A stretch of 64,000 bases of DNA from positions 62,001-126,000 of the forward strand of contig NZ_WFLI01000015.1 of assembly GCF_009208555.1 (NCBI RefSeq). Reading direction: 5' to 3'. Source of the stretch: Janthinobacterium violaceinigrum. Lineage in GTDB: Bacteria; Pseudomonadota; Gammaproteobacteria; Burkholderiales; Burkholderiaceae_D. Made by a program: the position numbers and the translations under genes. The notes beneath the pieces were generated by a model that was not told where the DNA came from, did no database searches, and saw only the letters and a list, made by a program, of their open reading frames with translations. This document shows, piece after piece, positions 28,564 to 37,058 of the stretch (the first letter of the stretch is position 1; the number at the start of each line of letters is the position of its first letter).

Positions 28564-29265
28564 TTAATTAGGCAAGTCGAACAGCAGGAATTCCGCATCT
28601 TCCGCTTGGGTAATACTCACGCTGGCTTCCTGCGTCAGTTTCAGCGCATCGCCCGCTTTCAGGGGCGTGCCGTTGACCACCAGGCTGCCGCGGATCAGGT
28701 GCACATAAGCGAGGCGGCCTTCTTCCAGCGCGTGTTCGGCCTGTTCGCCTTCCTGCAGGATGCTGGCGTAGATGGCCGCATTCTGGTGGATCAGCACGGA
28801 ACCCTGGCGGCCGTCGCCAGAAGCGATCAGGCGCAGCTTGCCCCGTTTGCTGTCCGGCGAGAAATGCTTCTCTTCATAGCTGGGCGGAATGCCCGTCACG
28901 TTCGGCTGGATCCAGATCTGCAGGAAGTGCAAGCCATCCGTGTTCGAATTGTTGAACTCGCTGTGGCGCACGCCGCTGCCGGCGCTCATGCGCTGCACGT
29001 CGCCGTAGTGCAGGACGGAACCGGTGCCCATGCTGTCCTTGTGTTCGAGCGCGCCGTCGAGCACATACGAAATGATTTCCATGTCGCGGTGGCCGTGCGT
29101 GCCGAAACCCTGGCCGGGCGTGACCCTGTCTTCATTGATCACCAGCAAGGGGCCAAAGCCCATGTGCAGCGGATCGTGGTAGCTGCCGAAGGAAAAGCTG
29201 TGGTGGGAATTGAGCCAGCCGTGGTTGGCGGCGCCGCGTTCTTCGCTGTGACGAATCTGTAACAT
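28564..29265 (-). CDS. Pirin family protein, YhhW type
   Basis: The 233-residue bicupin resembles E. coli YhhW, which has quercetin 2,3-dioxygenase activity. Metal ligands are visible as two histidines in GFGTHGHRDMEIISYVL and as histidine and glutamate in GVRHSEFN. The start at 29265 follows a GGAG ribosome binding site and gives MLQIRHSEERGAANHGWLN, the family N-terminus; the longer frame to 29325 has no support. It is divergent from a LysR gene 167 bases away, which probably controls it together with doxX. Confidence 0.88.
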   Translation of the reverse strand: MLQIRHSEERGAANHGWLNSHHSFSFGSYHDPLHMGFGPLLVINEDRVTPGQGFGTHGHRDMEIISYVLDGALEHKDSMGTGSVLHYGDVQRMSAGSGVRHSEFNNSNTDGLHFLQIWIQPNVTGIPPSYEEKHFSPDSKRGKLRLIASGDGRQGSVLIHQNAAIYASILQEGEQAEHALEEGRLAYVHLIRGSLVVNGTPLKAGDALKLTQEASVSITQAEDAEFLLFDLPN

Positions 29266-29432
29266 GGTGAACTCCGTTTCTGGTAAGTGAATGTGCGATA
29301 ATTTCGAAGGGCCGTTGCCTGGCACTTGCCGTGGCGCCGATTCTGCCCTTCGCTGTACGATGGAGAAAGTATAGGCGCCCCTGTCCAGAAAGAAAAACGG
29401 AAAATCTACCGTACTATGATCGAAAAAATCGA

Positions 29433-30356
29433 ATGTTAAGACTGAGCCTGGAAGCCTTGCAAATTGTCGACGCCATCGACCGCCGCGGATCGTTCTCGTC
29501 GGCCGGCAAGGAGCTGCATAAAGTCCCGTCCACCATTTCCTATACGGTGGCCAAGCTGGAAGACGACCTGGGCGTGCAGGTGTTCCAGCGCAACGGTCCG
29601 AAAGTCATGCTGACGGCGGCCGGGCAGGAATTGCTGAAAGAGGGCCGCTATCTGCTGAAGGCGGCGCAGGACCTCGAGCACCGCGTGCGCAGGGTGGCAT
29701 CCGGCTGGGAAACGGAATTGTCCATCGGTATCGATTCCATGTTTTCCGCCGTGGCCCTGGCCGACGACGTGCGCGCCTTTTACGAGGTGGCGCAGCAGAC
29801 GCGCTTGCGCCTGTCGCAAGACACCTTGTCCGGCACCTGGGAAGCGCTGCTGGACCGGCGGGTCGACTTGCTGGTGGGTGCGCCTGGTGACGGGCCCGCA
29901 GGCGGCGGCTATATCGCGCAGCCGATCGGCATGCTCGACTTCGTGTTCACCGTGGCGCCCACGCATCCGCTGGCGCAGGTGGCGGAACCCCTGTCGCGCG
30001 GCCACCTGCAGCAGTACCGGGCCGTCGTCGTGGCCGATTCGGCGCGCCAGATGGCGCCGCGCACCGTGGGCTTGTTGCTGGGGCAGGACGCCTTGAGTGT
30101 GCCCAACATGCAGGTCAAGTTCGACTACCAGGTGCTGGGGCTGGGTTTTGGCTTCCTGCCGGGACCGTGCGCGCGCGCCGCCATTGCGCGCGGCGTGCTG
30201 GTGGAAAAGGCCGTGGAAGAGCCGAAACCGTCGGAAACGTTTTACCTGGCGTGGCGCGTGGGCGAGGATGGCGCGGCGCTGCGCTGGTGGATGGCGCGCA
30301 TGCGCGAGCCGGATGTGTTTGCCCGCCTGGCGCTGCATCTGCCGGGCCGCGCCTGA
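29433..30356 (+). CDS. LysR family transcriptional regulator
   Basis: The 307-residue protein has an N-terminal winged helix (LEALQIVDAIDRRGSFSSAGKEL, PSTISYTVAKLEDDLGVQVFQR) and a LysR substrate-binding domain from about residue 90. An in-frame start at 29331 would add 34 residues that do not fit the family; the ATG at 29433 gives MLRLSLEAL, the usual beginning. It diverges from pirin-doxX and is the natural candidate to regulate them. The effector is unknown. Confidence 0.88.
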   Translation: MLRLSLEALQIVDAIDRRGSFSSAGKELHKVPSTISYTVAKLEDDLGVQVFQRNGPKVMLTAAGQELLKEGRYLLKAAQDLEHRVRRVASGWETELSIGIDSMFSAVALADDVRAFYEVAQQTRLRLSQDTLSGTWEALLDRRVDLLVGAPGDGPAGGGYIAQPIGMLDFVFTVAPTHPLAQVAEPLSRGHLQQYRAVVVADSARQMAPRTVGLLLGQDALSVPNMQVKFDYQVLGLGFGFLPGPCARAAIARGVLVEKAVEEPKPSETFYLAWRVGEDGAALRWWMARMREPDVFARLALHLPGRA

Positions 30357-30383
30357 CGCCGCACCCAGCCATTCTGCGTAGGT

Positions 30384-30416
30384 CTTAAAATGTTGACATA
30401 CGCCAACATTTTTAAG
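30384..30416 (+). promoter_or_regulatory. Inverted repeat with an embedded TTGACA, upstream of the GGDEF-EAL gene
   Basis: Nine-base perfect arms AAAATGTTG (30387-30395) and CAACATTTT (30404-30412), extendable to CTTA/TAAG with one bulge, surround an eight-base spacer. The -35-like TTGACA lies at 30393-30398 inside it. It is 130 bases before the PAS-GGDEF-EAL start. It could be the terminator of the LysR gene, since a T-run lies at its 3' arm, or an operator over the next promoter. Confidence 0.45.
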
Positions 30417-30544
30417 TTACCATATTCACAGTATTTCCAGTCTTTCCCGCCCGACCTCCATGCCCCATAGTGGGATTTTGATGATTACACACACTGCAGC
30501 GCTCCTGATATGTTCCCCCGACCTGGTCCTGGCGTGGGGTTGCC

Positions 30545-32701
30545 ATGCTTGAGGCGAAGGTTGCGCTGTGCCTGCGCCTGGCCCAGGATGCCCGTGAACA
30601 GGCGGGGCCGCAGCAGGCCGCCACCCTGGCGCGGCTGCAGGACGAGCTGGAGCGGCTGCGCGGCGCCAGCCGGCCCGTGGTGCGCGTGGCGCCGCCCGAC
30701 GCCTTGCTGGAAATCGACCCGGATGGCTTCCTGATCGGCTGGAACCATGGCGCCGAACAGATGTTCGGCTATTCCGAACTGGAAGCGCTGGGCCAGCACA
30801 TCCTGTTTCTGTATCCGGAAGACGACGCGGAAGCGAGCGTGCTGGAGCTGCATTTCACGCAGGGCGACGTGGCCACCGACGTGCGCCGGCGCAAGAAGTC
30901 GGGCATGGTGACGTGGCTGCGCATGCACCGCCACGTGATCCACGACCAGGCAGGCAAGGGCTGCGGCATGGCCGTGCGCCTGTCGGCCATGAGCGAACCG
31001 CTGTCCGACGTGGACAAGGTGAGGTTGCACGCGCGCATCATCGAAGACAGCGAGCAGGCCGTGCTGATCACGGATGCGGAAGAGCGCATCGTGTCCATCA
31101 ACAGCTCGTTTAGCCGCATCACCGGCTATTCGCCCGCCGAAGCCATCGGCCGCACGCCGGACTTGCTGCGCTCGGGCGTGCACGATCCCGATTTCCGCGC
31201 CAAGGTGCGCGCCGCCATGCGGGGCCACGGCTCCTGGCGCGGCGAGATCATCGGCAAGCGCAAGAATGGCGAGCTGTTCCCGCAAGACGTCACCATCAGC
31301 GTCGTGCGCGATGAATTCGGCGAAATCAGCCATGTGTTTTCCCTGTTTTCCGATATCTCCGTGCACAAGGATGCCGAGGCGCGCATGCAGCGCATGGCCA
31401 ACTACGACAGCCTGACGGGCTTGCCCAACCGCTGCCTGCTGAACCAGCTGGTGGACCAGGGCCTGGCCGAAGCGAAGCGCCAGGGCACGCACGGCGCGCT
31501 GATGGTCATCGACATCAGCCGCATCGGTTCCATCAGCGACACCCTGGGCCATGAAGTGGGCGACCAGCTGGTGATCGCCATCGGCCAGCTGTTCCGTGGC
31601 GCCCTGCGCGACGCGGACATCCTGGCGCGCGTCGACAACAGCAAATTCGTCGTGGCCCTGCTGCATATCGAAAAGCGCGAGCACGCGGCAAACGTGGCGC
31701 AAAAACTGCTCAACTTGCTAGAGGCGCCCATCAACATCGAGACGCACGCGCTGCACGTGGGCGCCAGCATCGGCATCACCGTGTATCCGGAAGACGGCCT
31801 GGAAGCGCCGGCCCTGTTCCGCTTTGCCGACGTGGCCGTGGCCAAGGCAGGGCAGACCATCGAATCGACCTTCCTGTTTTACCGCGAAGACATGAACCGG
31901 CGGGCCAAGGAGCATTTGCGCCTGGAAAGCGAAATGCGCCTGGCGCTGGGTGACAAGGAGCTGGAATTGCATTACCAGCCCAAGGTGAGCCTGGCCAGCG
32001 GACGCATCGTGGGCGCGGAAGCCTTGCTGCGCTGGAAGCATCCGATGCGCGGCATGGTCTCGCCCGGCCTCTTCATTCCCGTTGCCGAGGAAACCAGCCT
32101 GATTCTGGAACTGGGCACCTGGGTGCTGGACGAGGCTTGCCGCCAGATCCGCAGCTGGGAAGACCGGGGCCTGCACATGCCGGCCATCGCGGTCAACCTG
32201 TCGGCGCGCCAGTTCGACGAGCAATTGCCGGCGCGCATAGCGGCCGTGCTCGAACGCTACCAGGTACGGCCCGAGCAGATCATGCTGGAAATCACGGAAA
32301 GCCTGTTGATGCGGGGCGCCGACAAGGTGATCGACATCATGAACCAGCTGGTGGCCATGGGCCTGGCGCTGGCGCTCGACGATTTCGGCACCGGCTATTC
32401 CAGCCTTGCCTACCTGAAGAAATTCCCCATCAGCACCCTGAAAATCGACCGCTCCTTCGTCATCGGCTTGCCCTTCGAGGAAAACGATTGCGCCATCGCC
32501 CGCGCCATCGTCACCATGGCGCAGCAGCTGCGCCAGGAAATCGTCGCCGAAGGGGTGGAAACGGCCGAGCAGATGCGTTTCTTGCGCGAACTCGGTTGCG
32601 ACCAGCTGCAAGGCTATCTGTTCAGCCCGGCCGTGCCGGCATCGGAATTCGAAGTGATGCTGGGCGAGGGGCGGCAGCTGCGCCTGGAAGCGGTGGCGTA
32701 G
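30545..32701 (+). CDS. PAS-PAS-GGDEF-EAL protein with a degenerate cyclase motif, probable c-di-GMP phosphodiesterase
   Basis: The 718-residue cytoplasmic protein has two PAS domains (about residues 45-155 and 165-285), a GGDEF-fold domain (290-440) and an EAL domain (455-705). The cyclase motif GGDEF is replaced by DNSKF in ILARVDNSKFVVALL, so cyclase activity is very unlikely, while the preceding RDAD fits an RxxD inhibitory-site pattern. The EAL domain keeps the catalytic set: EALLRW near 491, NLSARQF, EITES, DDFGTGYSSL, KIDRSFV and EGVE. It should therefore hydrolyse c-di-GMP, tuned by the PAS sensors. It stands alone between an intergenic hairpin and a convergent gene. Confidence 0.88.
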   Translation: MLEAKVALCLRLAQDAREQAGPQQAATLARLQDELERLRGASRPVVRVAPPDALLEIDPDGFLIGWNHGAEQMFGYSELEALGQHILFLYPEDDAEASVLELHFTQGDVATDVRRRKKSGMVTWLRMHRHVIHDQAGKGCGMAVRLSAMSEPLSDVDKVRLHARIIEDSEQAVLITDAEERIVSINSSFSRITGYSPAEAIGRTPDLLRSGVHDPDFRAKVRAAMRGHGSWRGEIIGKRKNGELFPQDVTISVVRDEFGEISHVFSLFSDISVHKDAEARMQRMANYDSLTGLPNRCLLNQLVDQGLAEAKRQGTHGALMVIDISRIGSISDTLGHEVGDQLVIAIGQLFRGALRDADILARVDNSKFVVALLHIEKREHAANVAQKLLNLLEAPINIETHALHVGASIGITVYPEDGLEAPALFRFADVAVAKAGQTIESTFLFYREDMNRRAKEHLRLESEMRLALGDKELELHYQPKVSLASGRIVGAEALLRWKHPMRGMVSPGLFIPVAEETSLILELGTWVLDEACRQIRSWEDRGLHMPAIAVNLSARQFDEQLPARIAAVLERYQVRPEQIMLEITESLLMRGADKVIDIMNQLVAMGLALALDDFGTGYSSLAYLKKFPISTLKIDRSFVIGLPFEENDCAIARAIVTMAQQLRQEIVAEGVETAEQMRFLRELGCDQLQGYLFSPAVPASEFEVMLGEGRQLRLEAVA

Positions 32702-32745
32702 CGCCTGGCAGCCTGGCCATGGCGCTGGCGCCGCACGACGGCGCG

Positions 32746-33279
32746 CTAAATGCGCAGCATCCCGCGAAAGCCCCGGCCCGCGTAATACGACTCGGCGCCA
32801 TTGTGATACACGAATACCTGCTCATAGCGGCGGTCGCAGAACAGGGCGCCGCCCAGCGCCCGGATGCTGGTCGGCGTGGCTATCCAGCTCGAGGTTTTCC
32901 GGTCGAACGGTTCCAGTTCCTGCAACTGGCGGTACTGCGCCTGCGTCAGCAGCTCGATGCCCATCGCTTGCGCCATGGCCATGGCGCTGCCGGTCGGCTT
33001 GTTGGCCTTGCGCGCAGACAAGGCCGCCGCATCGAAACACAGGCTGCGGCGCCCCAGCGGACTTTCTGCCGAGCAGTCGCAAAACGCGACGGCGCCCTTG
33101 TCGCTGGCGTGCCCGATGACGTCCGGTTCGCCGCCCGTGTCTTCCATCTGCTGCAATACCGCCAGGCTGGCGGGGTGAAGGGCCAGTCGCGCCAGCACGC
33201 TGTCCCACGTCCAGCCCGGATGGCGGTGCATGTGGCGGCCGAAGCGCGCCTGCAAGGTGTGGATCAAGTCATCATGCAT
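32746..33279 (-). CDS. DUF4256 family protein
   Basis: The 177-residue protein matches DUF4256 over its whole length: LQARFGRHMHRHPGW, a MEDTGGEPDVIG stretch, DCSAESPLGRRSLCFD, KTSSWIATP and a C-terminal GGALFCDRRY with YHNGAESYYAGRGFRG. It has no signal peptide or membrane segment. The family has no established function. It converges on the EAL gene, 44 bases away, and its upstream neighbour on the same strand is a LysR gene of unrelated type. Confidence 0.8.
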   Translation of the reverse strand: MHDDLIHTLQARFGRHMHRHPGWTWDSVLARLALHPASLAVLQQMEDTGGEPDVIGHASDKGAVAFCDCSAESPLGRRSLCFDAAALSARKANKPTGSAMAMAQAMGIELLTQAQYRQLQELEPFDRKTSSWIATPTSIRALGGALFCDRRYEQVFVYHNGAESYYAGRGFRGMLRI

Positions 33280-33352
33280 GGCGCGGCTCCCTGGAAGTGC
33301 AACGATATCGACGATATGGCTGATTATAGGGCGCGATGCGTGCCAGCGGCGC

Positions 33353-34261
33353 TCATCCCAGCTTTACTTTTTCCAGCAGGTAATCGAGCATCACGCGCAC
33401 CCTGGCCGGCACTTGCAGGCCCGGCCCCACGAAGACGGCGTGCACGAGTTCCCGGTCGCCCGGATTGTAGTCCTGCAGCACGGGGAGCAAATCGCCGTGC
33501 TCGATGTCGCGCAGCACGTGCTGGCGCGAAAAACGTCCCAGTCCCATGCCCGCCAGCACCAGCTGGCGCATGCTTTCGCCATCGCTGACGCAGGTATTGC
33601 CCTGCGGCGTCACCTGCAGCGTTCCGCCTGCGCCATCGAGGAAGGGCCAGGTTTCGTTCTGGCAGCGGAAATTGAAGGCCAATAAATTGTGTGCGGATAA
33701 TTCCTGCGGCGTGCGGGGCAGGCCGTGCTGTGCCACGTAGGCGGGCGACGCCACCACCAGCATCGGCTCTTCGCCCAGCTTGCGCGCCACCAGGTTCGAT
33801 TCCTTCAGCTTGCCCGTGCGGATGGCAATGTCGGTGCGGTCTTCCAGCAGGTCGACGACGGCGTCGCTGACGACCACGTCGAGCACGATGTCGGGATAGC
33901 GGCTGGCGAACTCGGGCAGGATGGGCAGCAAGTGGCGCACGCCGAATGGCACGAAACAGTTGATGCGCAAGCGCCCGCGCGGCGCCGCGCCCTGCGCCGC
34001 TTCGCGCTCGGCGCCGTCGATATCGTCGAGGATGCGCTTGCACTGGATAAAAAAGGCGTCGCCCTCGGGCGTGGTATGCAGCTGGCGCGTACTGCGCTGC
34101 AGCAAGCGCGTGCCGAGCCGCGCTTCCAGCCGGCTGACCAGCTTGCTGACGGCCGACGGCGTGAGGGCCAGGCGGCGCGCGGCGGCGGAAAACGCGCCCG
34201 TTTCCACCACGGCCACGAAGACGCCCATCTCGAACGAACGGTTGATGTCTTGCCGGGCCAT
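33353..34261 (-). CDS. LysR family transcriptional regulator
   Basis: The 302-residue protein has the winged helix FVAVVETGAFSAAARRLALT with PSAVSKLVSRLEARLGTRLLQR, and a LysR effector domain with CFVPFGVRHLLPILPEFASRYPDI. The frame remains open far upstream, but the extra part runs antisense through the MFS gene. The ATG at 34261 gives a normal N-terminus; an ATG at 34273 is an alternative, and neither has a strong ribosome binding site. It diverges from an MFS gene 97 bases away and probably regulates it. Confidence 0.87.
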   Translation of the reverse strand: MARQDINRSFEMGVFVAVVETGAFSAAARRLALTPSAVSKLVSRLEARLGTRLLQRSTRQLHTTPEGDAFFIQCKRILDDIDGAEREAAQGAAPRGRLRINCFVPFGVRHLLPILPEFASRYPDIVLDVVVSDAVVDLLEDRTDIAIRTGKLKESNLVARKLGEEPMLVVASPAYVAQHGLPRTPQELSAHNLLAFNFRCQNETWPFLDGAGGTLQVTPQGNTCVSDGESMRQLVLAGMGLGRFSRQHVLRDIEHGDLLPVLQDYNPGDRELVHAVFVGPGLQVPARVRVMLDYLLEKVKLG

Positions 34262-34358
34262 TATTGAATCCATTTCACAGGTGTTTCCATTATTAGAGTC
34301 TATATCAAAAGTACTTCCCTCGATACACTGGCTGGCTTGAACCATTGCTGGAGCCACC

Positions 34359-35582
34359 ATGACCACCATACCCCCTGTTTCCACCGCCTCGGGCAAGATG
34401 CCGCCCGGCGTGCTGGCGCTGGCCGTCGGCGCCTTTGCCATCGGCGTCACCGAATTCATCGTCGTAGGCATCTTGCCGGCCATTGCGAAGGATTTGCATA
34501 TTTCCATCGAATCGGCCGGCTCGCTGGTCAGCCTGTATGCGCTGGCGCTGGCCATCGGCACGCCGCTGCTGGTGCTGCTGATGTCGCGCCTGCCGCGCAA
34601 GACAGCCTTGCTGGGCTTGATGAGCGTGTTCCTGGCCGGTAACCTGCTGGCCGCCTTTTCCCACACGTTCGAGCTGTTGCTGCTGGGGCGAGTCATCACG
34701 GCCGTGGCGCATGGCACCTTCTTTGCCATCGGCGCTACCGTGGCGGCCAGCCTGGTCAGCAAGGAGCAGGCGGGCAGGGCGATTTCCGTCATGTTTGCCG
34801 GCTTGACCCTGGCCATGGTGATCGGCGTGCCCTTCGGCAGCTTCCTGGGCAACCTGATGGGCTGGCGCTTGCCCTTCTTTGCCGTGGTGGTGCTGGCCGC
34901 GCTGGGCCTGGCGGCCATGGCTCGCTGGCTGCCCGCTGGCTTGCAGCAAGGCAAGGGCGGCAAGCCCATGACGCAGCTGGCGGCGCTCGGCAGCGGCCCC
35001 ATCCTGACCATGATGGCCGTCACCACGTTCGGCTTCGGCAGCAGCTTTGCCGCGTTTACCTTCATCACGCCCATCCTGACGGATGTGACGGGCTTTTCCG
35101 CCACCATGGCCAGCGCCTTGCTGATCGTGTTCGGCATCGCCACCTTTGCCGGCAACCTGGCGGGCGGCTACCTGACGAGCCACCTGGGCTGGCAAAAGGC
35201 CTTGCGCGTGATGCTGCTGTTGCTGGCAGCCACGCAAGTGGGCGTGGCCCTGAGCATCAGTTCGCAGTGGATGATGACGGTGATGCTGTTCGTCTGGGGC
35301 GTGTTTGCCTTCGGCCTGTCGCCCGCGCTGCAAGCCGGCATGCTGGCCACGGCCGAGCGCTACACGCCGCGCGCCGTCGATTTCGCCTCGGGCCTGAACA
35401 TTTCCGCATTTAATCTCGGCATTTCACTCGGTTCCATGCTGGGTGCGCTGATGGTGTCGCGCCAGCTGATGGCGTCGTCGCCGTGGGCAGGCGTGGCCGC
35501 AGCGCTGCTGGCCCTGCTGCCGCTGGCCTGGCTGGCGCGCCGCAACCTGGCGTCGCACGTCGCTGGCGCGGCCGTGCATTGA
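34359..35582 (+). CDS. MFS transporter, DHA1 sugar/drug efflux type
   Basis: The 407-residue inner-membrane protein has twelve predicted helices with the DHA1 marks: GAFAIGVTEFIVVGILPAIA in helix 1, SRLPRKTALL after helix 2 and GRVITAVAHGTFFAIGAT in helix 4. It is of the AraJ/YdhP-like efflux group; the substrate is unknown. It is divergent from a LysR gene, the usual pairing of a regulator with its efflux target. It is preceded by GGAGCCACC, a good ribosome binding site, and ends three bases before the convergent rhtA stop. Confidence 0.86.
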   Translation: MTTIPPVSTASGKMPPGVLALAVGAFAIGVTEFIVVGILPAIAKDLHISIESAGSLVSLYALALAIGTPLLVLLMSRLPRKTALLGLMSVFLAGNLLAAFSHTFELLLLGRVITAVAHGTFFAIGATVAASLVSKEQAGRAISVMFAGLTLAMVIGVPFGSFLGNLMGWRLPFFAVVVLAALGLAAMARWLPAGLQQGKGGKPMTQLAALGSGPILTMMAVTTFGFGSSFAAFTFITPILTDVTGFSATMASALLIVFGIATFAGNLAGGYLTSHLGWQKALRVMLLLLAATQVGVALSISSQWMMTVMLFVWGVFAFGLSPALQAGMLATAERYTPRAVDFASGLNISAFNLGISLGSMLGALMVSRQLMASSPWAGVAAALLALLPLAWLARRNLASHVAGAAVH

Positions 35583-35585
35583 GAT

Positions 35586-36476
35586 TCAGGTATGCACGGC
35601 GGCGGCTGGCGCCGTGTTCTTCATGCGCTGCGCCATGTAGGAACTGCCCATCGATGCCGCCATGATCATGGCGATGGCCAGCCATTGCGCAGTGTCCAGG
35701 CGTTCGTCGAGCAGGATGAACGCCAGCATGGCGGCCACGGCCGGTTCCATGCTGCTCATGATGCCGAATGCTTGCGGCGTCAGCCGCTTCAGGGCCACCA
35801 TTTCCAGCGAGATCGGTATCGCGCTGGAAATGAGCGCGACACCCAGGCCCACGGCCAGCACGACGGGCGAGAGCAGGGCGGCGCCGCTGTGCGCCACGCC
35901 CACGGGCAATACCACCAGCGCGGCCATGGCCAGGCCCAGCGAGACGGAGTGTCCCGCATGCAAATGGCTGGCGCGCTTGCCGAAGATAATATAGGTGGCC
36001 CAGCAGACGGCGGCTGCCAGCGCGAACAGTACGCCGGTGGGGTCCAGGTTGCTGATGTCGTGGCCTAGCGGCAAGAGCAGCGCCAGTCCCGCCACGGCCA
36101 GCGCCACCCAGACGAAGTCGAGCGGACGGCGCGAGGCCAGCAGCGCCACGGCCAGCGGGCCGGAAAATTCGATGGCCACGGCGATGCCAAACGGTATCGT
36201 GCGCAAGGCCATGTAGAAGCACAGGTTCGTCAAGCCCAGCGCCCCGCCGTACAGGGCCACCGTACGCAGGTCGGCGCGGCTCAGCTGCCAGCGCCACGGG
36301 CGCCAGAACAGCAACAGCAGCAGCGCGGAAAATCCCACCCGCACGGCCGTCGTGCCTTGCGCGCCCACCAGCGGAAACAGGCTGTGCTTGGCCCACGACG
36401 TGCCCAGTCCCAGGCAGGTGACGGAGCCGAGGATGGCCAGCAGGGGAATCAGCGAGGAATAGCGGCGTAATGGCAT
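35586..36476 (-). CDS. rhtA: Threonine/homoserine exporter RhtA (EamA family)
   Basis: The 296-residue protein has ten predicted helices arranged as two EamA repeats. It follows E. coli RhtA closely: SLFPLVGAQGTTAVRVGFSA, IPFGIAVAIEFSGPLAVALL with ASRRPLDFVWV, a LALLLPLGHDIS stretch, and PISLEMVALKRLTPQAFGIM near the end. RhtA exports threonine, homoserine and related amino acids. It diverges from an Lrp-type regulator over a 77-base region with a spaced inverted repeat, so amino-acid-responsive control is likely. Confidence 0.85.
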   Translation of the reverse strand: MPLRRYSSLIPLLAILGSVTCLGLGTSWAKHSLFPLVGAQGTTAVRVGFSALLLLLFWRPWRWQLSRADLRTVALYGGALGLTNLCFYMALRTIPFGIAVAIEFSGPLAVALLASRRPLDFVWVALAVAGLALLLPLGHDISNLDPTGVLFALAAAVCWATYIIFGKRASHLHAGHSVSLGLAMAALVVLPVGVAHSGAALLSPVVLAVGLGVALISSAIPISLEMVALKRLTPQAFGIMSSMEPAVAAMLAFILLDERLDTAQWLAIAMIMAASMGSSYMAQRMKNTAPAAAVHT

Positions 36477-36492
36477 GGTGATAAAAGGCTTG

Positions 36493-36532
36493 ATATCGGA
36501 ATGGTGAAAGTTTATTGTGTCTGATCCGATAT
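36493..36532. promoter_or_regulatory. Inverted repeat in the rhtA-lrp divergent promoter
   Basis: ATATCGGA (36493-36500) and its exact complement TCCGATAT (36525-36532) are 32 bases apart centre to centre, about three helical turns, in the 77-base gap between the divergent genes. That spacing places both sites on the same DNA face, as expected for a multimeric Lrp/AsnC regulator. Binding is inference. Confidence 0.55.
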
Positions 36533-36553
36533 TTGCACTCCATTTTGACCATC

Positions 36554-37042
36554 ATGACGCAACTTTCGCTCACGCCTGACCCCGCCCTCGATGCCTTCGA
36601 CCTGGCCATCCTGGACATCTTGCAGCGCGATAACACGACGTCGCAGCGCGAAATCGCCCAGGCCGTGCACTTGTCGGCGCCGGCCGTGCAGCGGCGCATA
36701 CGCCGCCTGCGCGAAAGCGGCGTGATCCGCAACGAGGTGGCCGTGCTCGACGCGAGCCGCCTGGGCCGCCCCCTGATACTGACGGTGGAAGTGCATTTGC
36801 ACGACGAGCATCCGCTGCGCACGGCCGGCATGCGCGCGCGCATCATGGCCGAACCGGCCATACAGCAGTGCTACGGCATCACGGGCGAGGCCGATTACCT
36901 GCTGGTGATCACGGCCAGCAGCATGGCCGAATACGAGGCGCTGACGGAGCGCCTGTTCGGCGGCGACGACAATATCCGGCGCTACCGCACATCCGTGGCA
37001 TTGACCTGTCTCAAGATGGGCTTGCACGTACCGTTGGTATAG
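36554..37042 (+). CDS. Lrp/AsnC family transcriptional regulator
   Basis: The 162-residue protein has the helix-turn-helix AILDILQRDNTTSQREIAQ with APAVQRRIRRLRESGVI, a linker, and a C-terminal RAM domain with CYGITGEADYLLVITA. Such proteins sense amino acids and often control their exporters. The frame opens earlier, at 36515, but the ATG at 36554 gives the standard beginning. It diverges from rhtA, which is its likely target, and is followed after 16 bases by an APH(3')-like gene on the same strand. Confidence 0.9.
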   Translation: MTQLSLTPDPALDAFDLAILDILQRDNTTSQREIAQAVHLSAPAVQRRIRRLRESGVIRNEVAVLDASRLGRPLILTVEVHLHDEHPLRTAGMRARIMAEPAIQQCYGITGEADYLLVITASSMAEYEALTERLFGGDDNIRRYRTSVALTCLKMGLHVPLV

Positions 37043-37058
37043 CGCAAAGGCCACGCAA

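Noticed and set aside
34262..35155. N-terminal extension of the LysR gene to 35155
   Set aside because: The added 298 residues are antisense to the MFS gene, and LysR proteins start at the helix-turn-helix.
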